From the NCBI RefSeq assembly GCF_020382885.2, contig NC_058493.1:23371499-23435498 (forward strand): a stretch of 64,000 nucleotides of DNA. The letters are read 5' to 3'. This document shows, piece after piece, positions 1 through 10,223 of this stretch. The stretch comes from Scatophagus argus. Taxonomy: Eukaryota; Chordata; Actinopteri; Scatophagidae. The translations under genes were made by a program, and so were the position numbers. Under the pieces are notes generated by a model. That model was not told the DNA's origin, made no database searches, and was given only the letters and a program-made list of their open reading frames with translations. Positions within the stretch are counted from its first letter, which is position 1; the number at the start of each line of letters is the position of its first letter.

Positions 1-530
1 CATAAATACTTTGTTTCCATCATGTTGTCCACTCTTTGAGGTTCACTGACGTTCTTTTAGTCGCCCTCTTCCTCTGTGATGGTTTACCGGCTCCTGACAG
101 GAGAAACAGTGTCACCACCAACTCCTTTTATTCAGTAATGAATTGAAAGGCACATTAATTCTCATACTCTTTCACCAATTCTGTTCAAATTTACCCTACA
201 GTTGGATGGAAACCTGGCTTACTAAACTCAAAGAGGACATTTTGCATAATTAGACCCTCAGCCGATCTTTAAAAGCCATTTTAAAGCCAAACAAGACAGA
301 AGACTTTGTCCCCCATCACTTACATCAAAGCCACGTGAAGTTCAGGTGTCTTCATGGGCAGAAACTGCCTCAACGCACATACGGGCAGGAAAAAAAAAAA
401 TGTGAACCTGTCCTTTAACAACAACATTAGCTAGATAACAAACTGGCACCAGCAAAGTGAGCAGTAATTTGTGAGAGCGTCTGTCTGTGTTTGTCTGCAT
501 GTTCTCACTGATGGGCCCGTTCCTCCCCAG
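1..530. other. No coding sequence recognised; probably last skor1 intron
   Basis: I see no convincing exon here. The final 30 bases look like the 3' end of an intron: a branch-point-like ctcactgat, then a pyrimidine-rich stretch ending in ccccag at 530. If the exon that follows is skor1, this stretch is its last intron. Confidence 0.35.
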
Positions 531-628
531 AAGCTCATGACGCCCTTCACCATTTCTCCTGCAAGATGCTCACCCCTCGTCAGTGTACCGGAGCCTGCAC
601 CTTCAAACCCCCGCTGCTGCCCCCATAG
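531..628 (+). CDS. skor1: Putative terminal coding exon of skor1 (SKI-family transcriptional corepressor 1), partial
   Basis: A strong splice acceptor (tcctccccag) is followed by a short open frame. Two bases complete a split codon, then about 31 codons ending ...CTGACTFKPPLLPP and TAG at 626-628. The Cys/Pro-rich C-terminus preceded by HHFSCKMLTPRQ looks like real protein rather than noise, and it resembles my uncertain memory of the SKOR/CORL C-terminus. Support is mainly contextual: in human, SKOR1 is the gene directly upstream of PIAS1, in the same orientation, as here. SKOR proteins are nuclear Ski/Sno-related corepressors that work with LBX1 and SMADs. No other exon of the gene is in the window, and the reading frame cannot be checked against an upstream exon. 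The alternative is a chance open frame behind a splice-like sequence. Confidence 0.5.
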
Positions 629-1390
629 TGCCCGGCATGATGCTGCACCTGACCCCAGCACAGCCAAAAAAGAAAACACACAACACACACACACACATGC
701 GCGTCCGGCTCGCCTCGAGACCTCTCATGTGTTCGCCTCCCACTTACAACCTGAGGATTACCAGCCTGCGGTATAAATACACACTGATTTACACACAAGA
801 CATCAAGATACCCCCTCCCTACACACACACACACACACACAAAACAAAAAAAACTCTTGAGCAAAAGAGATCAGGATTTATTCAAACACGCAGTTTATAT
901 TTTACGTTGTGAATCGGAGGATTGTCGATCTGAAACTGCAGAGCTCAAACCGAGGAGTCTCACTCTTAATCAAAGTCGTCTACTCTTTAGCTAAAGAAAG
1001 AAAAAAAACCAACACGTTATACACGTTATACATATAAACATACATATGTATGTATGTATATCACGTGACAATGTGCAATGGCTTGTATAATTGTGATATT
1101 AAGTTCAAAATGTGTCTCATTCTTTATCTTCTGTTGCTGGTTTGAATGTCTTGAGTTTTTACATGTATTTGTTAATTTATTTGTCTTTGGTTTAATTCAT
1201 TCGTTTAGGTTCTTTGTAACACTGTATGTCGTTAAGCACTTTAAATGGGCAACATTTCTGAATTTGAACATGCCGTCCGAAACCAAATTCTTTTATCAAA
1301 AATGTGAGGATCTTTATGTTTATAACAGAGCACATTATGATGAGCACTTACTTCAACAAGCGTCACAATAAAAGATTTTCTTTCACCGAG
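629..1390 (+). other. skor1: Probable 3' UTR of the putative skor1 exon
   Basis: This non-coding stretch follows the TAG and contains an (AC)n run at 821-841, AT-rich sequence and a TATG-type repeat near 1040. It ends at a canonical AATAAA (1367-1372) followed by T/G-rich sequence, so a 3' end near 1390 is plausible. The call depends on the exon call before it. Confidence 0.4.
1367..1372 (+). promoter_or_regulatory. AATAAA polyadenylation signal, putative skor1
   Basis: A perfect AATAAA lies about 740 bases after the putative skor1 stop codon and is followed by a T-rich stretch. A second AATAAA occurs near 1580. Confidence 0.4.
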
Positions 1391-2792
1391 TGTGAAGTGA
1401 TAATTAGAGAAGAACAACCGTTTATAGATGTACAGTTTAGACTAGTTTAACACAAATCTAACCCCATAATCTCCTCTGTTCCAGGGTTTTTTCTATCATC
1501 ACACGCTTCTGTGAGTCACAACAGACAAAACCAAAACTTTTTCCTATCACGTCATGGTGTGATTTTATAAGAAGACACTCAATAAAACACGTGTAATCTG
1601 CCATTCACACAGCTGCAGTTTCATTTTCTTTCGTATGTTGAATTTGGTTTGTAAAAAAAAATAATAAAATAAAATAAAAATAAATAAATAAACACAAAGA
1701 GCAGTTCTAAAAGAAATAAATCCTGGATTCTAACACAATCTACCCATAAGTTTCCTATTTATGTATGTACCCATGTCAATATTAATAAAATGTGAAAGCC
1801 ACTTTCTGCTTTATGTCCTTACTTTCATTATATTATATTTTATTTATTTTATTTTTTTGTCTTCCACTGGTGTAAGCCTGCCACCTGCTGGCCTCCGGAG
1901 ATCAACTCCTCATACGATGGATCATATTTCCTCTTATTGTATTTGAGTTCAACATGATCTCTTTCATTAGGCGGCTACATCATTGCATGACATGTCCAGT
2001 CAACTTATAATGTTTGACGTCGCGTCAGGGGAGCAGGCAGATCTAATAGTGAAATCTAATTCTTCTGATGGGAGGGCTAATAGATATTGATTACGCGGCT
2101 CTCGGTCCCTGGATGCTTCATACTGAGACAGATACTCACATAATGTCACTGACACACAATGAATGTTAATTTTCTGTGAACGTAATTGCCCTCCATTTCA
2201 AAGCCGCTTCCCTTTGAATACTAACAAGGCCTGCAAAGCTGAACTGAGCTGAACTGTGGGGAAGATGTGTGGCTGCTTTACTGGGGTTTTATTTAGCTGT
2301 TTAAGAAAATCCTGATATGTAGCCTGGATGGATAAGGTGACAATGGGGTCCTGGGCACAGATAGGTAAAAATAAAACCAAAAATCCTCATACATAACAGG
2401 AAAACCCACACATACAAAGCAAATCAAAATGACAGAAGAAGTTTTGCTTCTCTTTGTTCCCGAGTGTCTCTTTGCTGACCCCAGGGGCTCCATGACCCCC
2501 TTGGGGCTCTGGGTTTGTACCTGGTAGGCCAGTTCACTAATGCCATCCATGTTGACAAATAGTAAAATAACGTCTCCTTAACAAGGTGGCTTCAAGCTTT
2601 TCTGAGCCCCTCCAAAGTTGGACTGAGAGCCGAGTCTGTGGAGACGTTAAGGACAAAAAGCCTGAAAGCTGCTGACTTCTGGCAATTTCATAATTATGCA
2701 ACAATTTACACATTACCACAACATAATGATAAATTGTTGCTGTTTTACTTGATGGGCACGAGTTTACTTAATACATATAAGAGGAACAAAGA

Positions 2793-2950
2793 TAAGATAA
2801 GATAAGAACTTTATTGATCCCGCAGGAAATTGTTGTGCCTGGATTGCAATACAAAGAAGCATAAAAAAAGTAGAAAGTAATTTTCCCACACCATATAATA
2901 ATATATAAAAAATAGTATAGTATAATAGTATGTAGTATATACATGAGAAA
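2793..2950 (-). repeat. 3' end of a SINE/LINE-type interspersed repeat, (CTTAT)n tail
   Basis: Three tandem agataa units are followed by gaactttattgatcccgcag and gaaattgttgtg. Read on the minus strand this is the very common fish repeat end '...gggatcaataaagttcttatcttatc'. The inner part is AT-rich and decayed, so the left limit of homology and the exact family are uncertain. Confidence 0.6.
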
Positions 2951-3475
2951 TAGATAACTGGATGTTCTGGATGTTTATATGACTTTTTCATCCTTGCGAT
3001 AAAGCACCTTCATTTGTTGCACGTTTAATTTGCTTGATAGCAAGTACAGGAAAGAAGTACAGACAAGTACAAGTCAGAGTTCAGGAGTAAAAGGAGAATA
3101 CTGGCAGCAAAATGTAGTTAGTATGTATGTATGTAGTTTTTATGCAGATTGGCCCCTGTGTGTGTGTGTGTGATATTTCATTTGAATGTTTGGATGATGA
3201 TGGTTATTATTGATGCATTAACACGTCACCTTCATTTTGATGCTGTTGCTGGTGCAAGTGGAGCAATTTATTAAAACTATGTCGTATTGTTCGTGTAATT
3301 TAATCGTTAACAGTGAATATTACTTCATCAACTTCATCATTTGTTTTAAATTCAATCAGAAAAGTACCTTTAAGCTGTGACATAAATGCATCGGCGTACG
3401 AAGTGCAAAACTTCTATACAAAATGTGGTTGTGTTGACATGTAAAGCAGCAGAAAATGGAGTAAGTTAAAGTAGG

Positions 3476-4343
3476 GGGGACAGTTGCAACACTCTTTGCA
3501 TTTGACTCTGTTACTCAGAGACAGTTTGGATTAGACAAACCAAGTTTTTATACAATAAACCTACATCTGTCTGTTAATAGTCAAAACCTTTTAAAGATGA
3601 TTACAGAAAGTACACCCTTCACAATTTCTATCTGAATGTAAGGAGTCAGATGTTGCAACTGACCCCGTGCCTGGTGTAACATTGGGGATGGTTGCAACAT
3701 GTTACAAGAACAATACGTTTCAGTGTTAATAAAAGGATTATTATATAAAAAAATGTAAGTTATAATAATATTACAGTGTTATTTATTATTTATCAGCTTT
3801 GATCAGATGACAATTATAGATTTGCAGATGTAAGATTCAAATTGATATAAAATACAGTAAGCTTTCAGTGACGACTGGAAGACTGGAACAATTTATGAGG
3901 CAATTAACTTTTATTTTGCCTATTGTCAGTATAGACATTCATTATGCAAAACTGACATTTGAGAAGACTGGACTGTAGTTTGAATATAAAAACAATATTT
4001 CCTGTCAGCCATGATAAAACCTCATGTGCTAGCTAAACAAGGTGACCTGATACATGATAACCAATGTCAGCTAAAAGTTAACATATCACTTGTTTAAAGC
4101 ATATAAGTTTGAGTTGAATCACAAAAACAGTGACAACAGACAACAAAGCTCAAGAAAAAAAACTTTCATACATCAAAAGCAGTTTTTTATGATAAATCCT
4201 GCAGCACCTCTCCAATCTGCTTGCTTTTTCTCTGCGGGGGGGCGGTCCAACTGAGCATGTGCAGTGTGAGTGTCATCACTTTGTTTTGTTTCTGATGGGA
4301 GAAAAATGACATGTTGCAAACATCCTCTGTTACAACTGTCCCC
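3476..4343. repeat. Cluster of alternating inverted copies of a GGGGAYRGTTGCAAC motif (possible decayed DNA transposon)
   Basis: The 15-base motif occurs on the + strand at 3476-3490 and 3684-3698 and on the minus strand at 3652-3666 and 4329-4343, with a further inverted copy at 4310-4327. The copy at 3684-3701 pairs with 4310-4327 over 18 bases with two mismatches, like terminal inverted repeats about 640 bases apart. The pair 3476-3490 and 4329-4343 differs at one base. I see no transposase frame and no clear target duplication. Confidence 0.4.
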
Positions 4344-4690
4344 AGTCTCCTATCATACTGGTACTGAGGAATCACATCTTGGTTACTTTCCACCACTTTT
4401 GCGTTTAGCCTCTTTTTTATCCATTTATTTTTCTTAACTAGCTAAATATTTTCCCATGAATAGTTCCTCATTTGATTTTCTATATCCTGACAAATGTATA
4501 TAGATATGTAATAACAGCAGTGTCCTCATAGATTGCTATCACAACATAAATTACAGGCTACAGTGCTGTGCCAGAGGATTTTATCGCTCGTGTAAGCAAC
4601 TCAGTACAGGAAAAAAATGCCACATTGTCCCCACTGAGTGCATTTACTCAACCGAACATTAAATCCATAAACTGTAATATCAAACGCTTC

Positions 4691-4727
4691 AGAAGAAGAA
4701 GAAGAAGAAGAAGAAGAAGAAGAAGAA
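4691..4727 (+). repeat. (AAG)n microsatellite
   Basis: About twelve uninterrupted AAG triplets. It creates spurious poly-Arg and poly-Ser frames on the two strands. Confidence 0.95.
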
Positions 4728-6492
4728 TGTTTATTCTTCCAGTTGGACATATTGTCTCGTGGTATTTGCAGTCTGTAGTACTGATTCATTATGTGCTTGT
4801 ATAAACGCGTGTGGTCAGCGAACACCTGCCCCATCACTGCCCATCAACAATGCGACAGATGGCAGAGATACATAATCATATAATAAAAGCTCTGTGAGTC
4901 TGTCTGTGTGACACACGCAGCACAACTAACTTGTCAATAGATTCTTTGTATGAACCTCAAGGGAACGAGCATTTTCTGATAATGGATTTGGGCCTGGAGC
5001 TTAATGTGTGTGTGTGTGTGTGTGTATGTGACAGTGAATTTTTGTTCAGTTCGGAAATACAAAACCATCGCAGACATGTCATTGCTAAGAAGCACACAGG
5101 AGGTGCAGACTCAGGAGGATCCGGAGCTGAGAATAACTGAATCTGTGATCCACTTCTGTGATCTTCGTCATCGTCCTCTTAGCACGGCTGAATCTCCTCT
5201 TGCAAACACTTTTCAATAGGATTCACTCACACCCCTTTTCAAAACAAACCAAAAGTCTGCTGTAAACAAAAAGGAAAGCACTCACTCACACCTGAAATCA
5301 CCTGCTTAGATATGAATCTTTAATGCAGCCGTGTGAAACATCTTTGCACATGTTTCTGATCCTCATCCATCTGTAAAAGCACTGCGTTATACAAAAGCTG
5401 TACCTTCATGAGGTACATGACCGATCCAGGGGTCTCCAGTGTGTTCCTGCACATAAGAATAAAATGAACAAAGAAGGGTTTTATTATCCCTGGTGAAACC
5501 ATCTTTGTGGAAAACATACGTTCCTTGCTGTGATATGCTTGTTTGCTATATTGGCACCTCTTATGACTAATATAACTACAGACATATAACGCAGATTATG
5601 GCTGGATCATACTGACTGTATTTGGCGTTTTGTTGTCCCTTGACTAATGACTGATTGAAAGAATGTATTAATTTGAGCACAAATAGTGTTGTTTGATGTT
5701 TGTAATGTTCTGTGAGTTTTGCAGACAAAATATGTTTCAGTTTAAGCTTGTGTCTGTGTACAGTCTTCCTGAAATAAGTAACTCCTGAATGGACTGCAAT
5801 GTGACTTTATCTTCATTCATAATGATAGGGCGCCACCTAGTGGCAGTAACTTTTCCTGGTCTTGATTTTCTCCTGTCACTGTCTTGTACAGATTTCTTGA
5901 GTCTCATTTAGATTTTTTTTTTTTTTTTTTAAATCTTATTTTAAAACTGCTTGTACAGAAAGGCAGAGACATGGAGGAAGTGCACACATACTATATGAAT
6001 ATGCTATAAATTGACCATTTTTTTCAGGGTTTTATTGCCAGATTTTGGTTTAATTTTTTTTATTATATATTTCATATATTATTATATATTTTGTATATTG
6101 TCAACATGTAAATGTCTAAATTCTCCACAGTGCTGGGACAAACATTCTAGTGAAGAAATATTTAATCCTTTGTTTTGTTTGCTGCAGACTAGTCAAATTT
6201 AAATGTATTCAAAATGTCTACAACTGTTAGAATTATGTACAGTATGAAACCCATCGTGTTAGTTTTATATTATAAAAGGTAATGTCAATTATCAGAGACG
6301 ATAAAACAAGGTCATGACTTCAGTATCCTCAGCCTTGGCTGCTGTGCTGAACAACAAAGGAGGAAACTGAAAGCACTTTTACTTTGGAGTTACTTTTCTG
6401 TTTAAGGTGCCTTCCTGTGATTGAGTTTTACACTTGCAAAATTTGCCAGACTTGTGTGAAACACTGGATCTTAAACTTCCCACAATGCAACT

Positions 6493-7150
6493 TCAATCAG
6501 AATCAGAATCAAAATCAGTTTTATGGGCCAAATATGTTCACACATGCAAGGAATCTGACTCCGGTTTCACTTGCAGAGAGACACAAAACTACAACAGAAG
6601 TAAAGATAAGTAATAAAATAATTAAATAGTAGATAAAGTGACCACGTGAACAGTGCAAAGGAATAAGTAAATTGTACTGGGTGGACAGAGGAAGGATGAG
6701 TATGAACATTGATTGCTATGCAATATGACGCACAATTATTTTATTTACATGTTTAGCTGTTTATTAAAGTTACTTGTTTGTTTTGGCGTTCAGGGTCGGG
6801 TAGTTCAAACAGGATGTGACTGGGGTGTGATGGATCTGCAGTGACGCTTCCTGTCCGTTTCCTCACTCTGGAGGTGTAAAAGTTCTGGACGGAGGACAGT
6901 TTAGCACCAGTGGTCTTCTCTGCAGACCTGATTGTCTGTTGTACTCTGTTGCTGTCCTGATTGGTTGTTGAACCAAACCAGAGTGGATTACGGCTGTGTG
7001 GGACTGGACTAGCAGGTCCTGGGGCAAGTTGAACTTTCTGAGCTGCCTCAGGAAGTCAATCCTCTGCTGGGTCTTCTTGATAACTGTGTCTATGTTCAGA
7101 TCCTGGGAGACGGTGGATCCCAGAAACCTGAAAGCAGTGGCATCTATTTG
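6493..7150 (-). mobile_element. 5'-truncated non-LTR retrotransposon (LINE), minus strand
   Basis: On the minus strand, about 7145-6880 translates into the C-terminal part of a LINE reverse transcriptase, including ...FLGSTVSQDLN and then KKTQQRIDFLRQLRKFN. This is typical of the CR1/L2/Rex1 group of fish elements. It continues through FELPDPE-like sequence and an AT-rich 3' UTR to a tail of repeated GATTCT units at 6493-6515 (aatcagaatcagaatc on the + strand). The element is a dead fragment with stops; only the end of the RT frame remains. Confidence 0.75.
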
Positions 7151-9235
7151 TTCAACCCTTCAAGCCCCCATTTTATTCCACATTTCTGTTTAAAAAAATC
7201 GGAGTCTACAATTTTTTAGGTTTAAGCAGGCTCCCTCCAGAGCCACAAACATCATACCATGGTTTCACAGGCTGAGTATCCTTCGCCCCATCATAAGTAA
7301 ACTGACCCCAATGCACAGAAGAAAAGTTACCGCAGAGAAGAAAACATCTGTGCAGCCAACCAAAAGGTTCTCAGTGGCCCTCAGAGGACAGACCCACTGT
7401 ATGTACGTATGCATGAATGGTGATGTGATGCTTTTGATCAACTTGCTTTAAGGTTTGATAAGAAGCACATTGATTATGGGGGGTCAGGATCCTCCCTGAA
7501 GTCTGGTTTTCCCAGTAGATGTGGAGCTGTGCGAAACCTTTTCATGAGGACCACAGCAGTTCAGACAGTTCAGCCCACCACAAGTATTCAGGAAATCGTA
7601 ACTTTTGATAAAATGATCTCGGTGATACCGGGACTTCTATGGACAGCTCGCTCTGCTTTACTGCCAACTCACCCATGAAAACAATGTAAAAAGATAGAAT
7701 AAAAAACAAGGGCGAGGTTGTATTTTTAAACTGCAATCAACTTGGAAATCTGAGTCATCGTGCCTGAGTACGATGAGCTGATTTTACTTCCCCACTTTAA
7801 ACACGGGTTTTGTATTTGTAAGATCTTTAACAGAAATAATTGTAATTGAGGTTAAGAGAGCCAGCTGGTATTAAATTCCAAAAGACAACAAAACCTGCCT
7901 GTATGTGCGGCACATACAGAAACTCTCTCTCTCTTGCCAGGGTAGAGGACAGTAGCTGAAAAGCAGATACCACCTGACCTTTAAATCTCAGGTTTGATCT
8001 CGTCATCAGTGTCAGGTTAATTTCTCTGTATGCCAAACTTCTCCTCAAGTCACTTTGAGAGGCTTTTCTTTTGTTAGCTTGGATGGATGGCACTGTATTA
8101 AGTATAACCTCCAAGTGACGAGTGATACCAATAAATCTATACTATGACAGAACAATATATGAACATATATATATAAGTGTATCTTATATGAATGTTGTAT
8201 AAAAGGGCCACTTATTACATTAAGTGTGCTTAATGGATCTTGAAACCACAGAGGTGTTTTTTAATGCTCTTATTCCTTCCTATGCTGCACAGAATCTGTG
8301 AATACGTTTTAAGGTTTCAGACCCACTTTGATTACAAACAGTGATTTTTAAACTCCATAAGCAGAGCGCATACATAATAGGAGGGATTCAAGCAGTGGCC
8401 CCTCTCAAATAACATTAATTTACAGGTTGTGAGCAATAACGCAACTGTTATTGTTATTGTCTTCTTTCCTGGTTTACATAAGAAGAAATGAATGATTGTG
8501 GCCCAAAATCAGACTCCATTACACCATTACATGCCTGTGGAGGAAGCGCATTGTGTCTCCTGCTCAGTGCTTAAAAACTCAGGGACGAGTCACTTTGAGT
8601 GTTTTACGATTAGCTCTCTGGTTACTAAGAACTGGGTCGACCTTCCGCTGCAACTGTTCCCTTTATACAGCGGCGTCCCTTTTTAATACCAAAGAGACAC
8701 ACAAAGGAATGCGGTCCAACAAGTTTATTAAAGGGTCAGTTCCTCCAAATTACAAAAACACATTCTACCACTTAGCTCTGCTGGGGTTTAGCCATGCAGA
8801 GAGGTATTGCTGTCTAATATTTCTGCCCACATCCAATACAATGGAGGACACCACAGCACAGAAAAAAAAGATTTATGATTTATGACTTTCTTTTCCATGA
8901 ACATCACCATTTCAACTGTACATACTGTTAGTCTGGATAACTACAGAAGACAGCATAAGAAGTTTTCACACAGGATTATTATCAGTATTAAGTAGTTCCA
9001 GACCAACCCTGACAGTAAATTTCTTATTATTTCAAAAAAGTATGTGTAAGGTTCAGTTTAGTATTTTTTTTTTATAATAAACCCAAGACAAAGCATTATG
9101 TGCATGGTGCATATGTGACATGTGAATTGCAACATGTCAGACACCTTCTAATCATCCAGACAATAATAATTTTGGTTTGCCAGTAGTCAGATTTCAAGTT
9201 GGACGGGGGATTAGTTTTAAATTCTTGTTGGTGAA

Positions 9236-9560
9236 GAAAGATTCAAGGATTCAAGGATTCAAGGAACGTTATTGTCATACCAGCTCACATTCACATGTTT
9301 ATGGTACGAAATTAGGACTCAGGTCCTGGGAGCAGTAAGTGGACTATAAAAATATAAAAATATAAAGTACGAGGTAACATAGAATATAAGCTAAACAGAA
9401 AATAGAATATAAAAAGAATATAAAACTAGACATTTAAATAAGCTAAACCTTAAATAAGAAGCCGGTTTTAACATATAGCAGCCTAAGTATGCATGTGCAA
9501 GTGTGTGCAAGTATGAGGTAGTCCAGAAAGTACTCCTTAATATTGCACTTGTGAGTCCTT
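9236..9560 (-). repeat. Interspersed repeat 3' end with (GATTCAAG)n-type tail
   Basis: Three or so copies of attcaagg at 9240-9264 precede aacgttattgtcataccag, and then an A-rich body with many aatataaa words. This layout is a familiar fish repeat end read in reverse. The family was not identified from sequence alone. Confidence 0.5.
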
Positions 9561-10079
9561 AATATTGCACTTAATATTGCACCCACATAGCAGATAGATC
9601 TGGACCCGATGTGTCTTCAGCTCGACACTGCTGGCCTTCGGTCAGCGTCGACAAGTATGTTGGGTTGTGCCAGCGTTTGTACAACAGCCATACAAGATAT
9701 GGACTGTTTTTCTGATATTTTAGACAAAGAGGAGATTAGAGTGACTCCACATTGTTAAAGTCAGAGACTGACATTTTTACATCAATACTAATGACATAGC
9801 TTTGCACTAAATTAAAATAAACAAAACAGTTAATGTCCTTTGACCTTCACTTGATGAAGGAAACACTGTATCTCCAATAAAGTTTTTTCCCATGGATATT
9901 TCCTCCTACACACCTGTCTACAAGAAACTTAAGGTGTACCAGAGCGTTTACAACCAACAGTCAGTGTTGGCTGTAAAGGTTTGAGTTAAGATTAAGTTCC
10001 GATTTTTATGTAGTCATTCTACTCTATTCTATTGTTCTTTACTATGTTCTCTAACACTCTACAACATTCTGCTGCCGTT

Positions 10080-10199
10080 TTTCCTCTCTTAATTTGTGTT
10101 CCTGAACGCACTCCCGTCGCTGTGTGCGCGTTCACGCGGTGCTCTGCGCGTCCCAGTCATGTGATAACGCTTCACCACGCCTGCGCAAACAAATACAAG
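10080..10199 (+). promoter_or_regulatory. pias1: pias1 promoter-proximal region and 5' UTR (CpG-rich)
   Basis: The sequence switches from AT-rich to CpG-rich around 10085 (cgcactcccgtcgctgtgtgcgcg and onward). CpG-rich sequence continues past exon 1 to about 10680, as expected of a TATA-less housekeeping promoter. The transcription start cannot be placed exactly, and no TATA box is evident at a suitable distance. Confidence 0.6.
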
Positions 10200-10206
10200 A
10201 TGGCGG
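10197..10206 (+). promoter_or_regulatory. pias1: YY1-type site overlapping the pias1 start codon
   Basis: The sequence aagatggcgg matches the YY1 core AAGATGGCGG. Its ATG is the start codon of pias1. YY1 sites of this form often sit just downstream of transcription starts in CpG promoters. Here the base context is also a good Kozak sequence (purine at -3, G at +4). Confidence 0.5.
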
Positions 10207-10223
10207 AGAGTGCGGAACTGAAG
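10200..10223 (+). CDS. pias1: pias1 exon 1 coding part
   Basis: Encodes MAESAELK and ends at phase 0 with donor gtaagg. It is too short to stand out as an open frame; it was located from the conserved N-terminus and the CpG context. Confidence 0.93.

Larger units (their letters stand above)
1391..10080. other. Intergenic region between putative skor1 and pias1
   Basis: There is no gene I can support here. Open frames are short and low-complexity. The region holds repeat 3' ends at about 2793-2900, 6493-7150 and 9236-9560, an inverted-motif cluster at 3476-4343, an (AAG)n run near 4691 and many short TG runs. About 1990-2220 and 8330-8560 are less repetitive and could hold regulatory sequence, but nothing decisive is visible. 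Confidence 0.6.

Noticed and set aside
4187..4396. 69-aa minus-strand frame (…GTVVTEDVCNMSFFSH…)
   Set aside because: It overlaps the inverted-motif cluster and could be a transposase remnant, but I recognise no domain.
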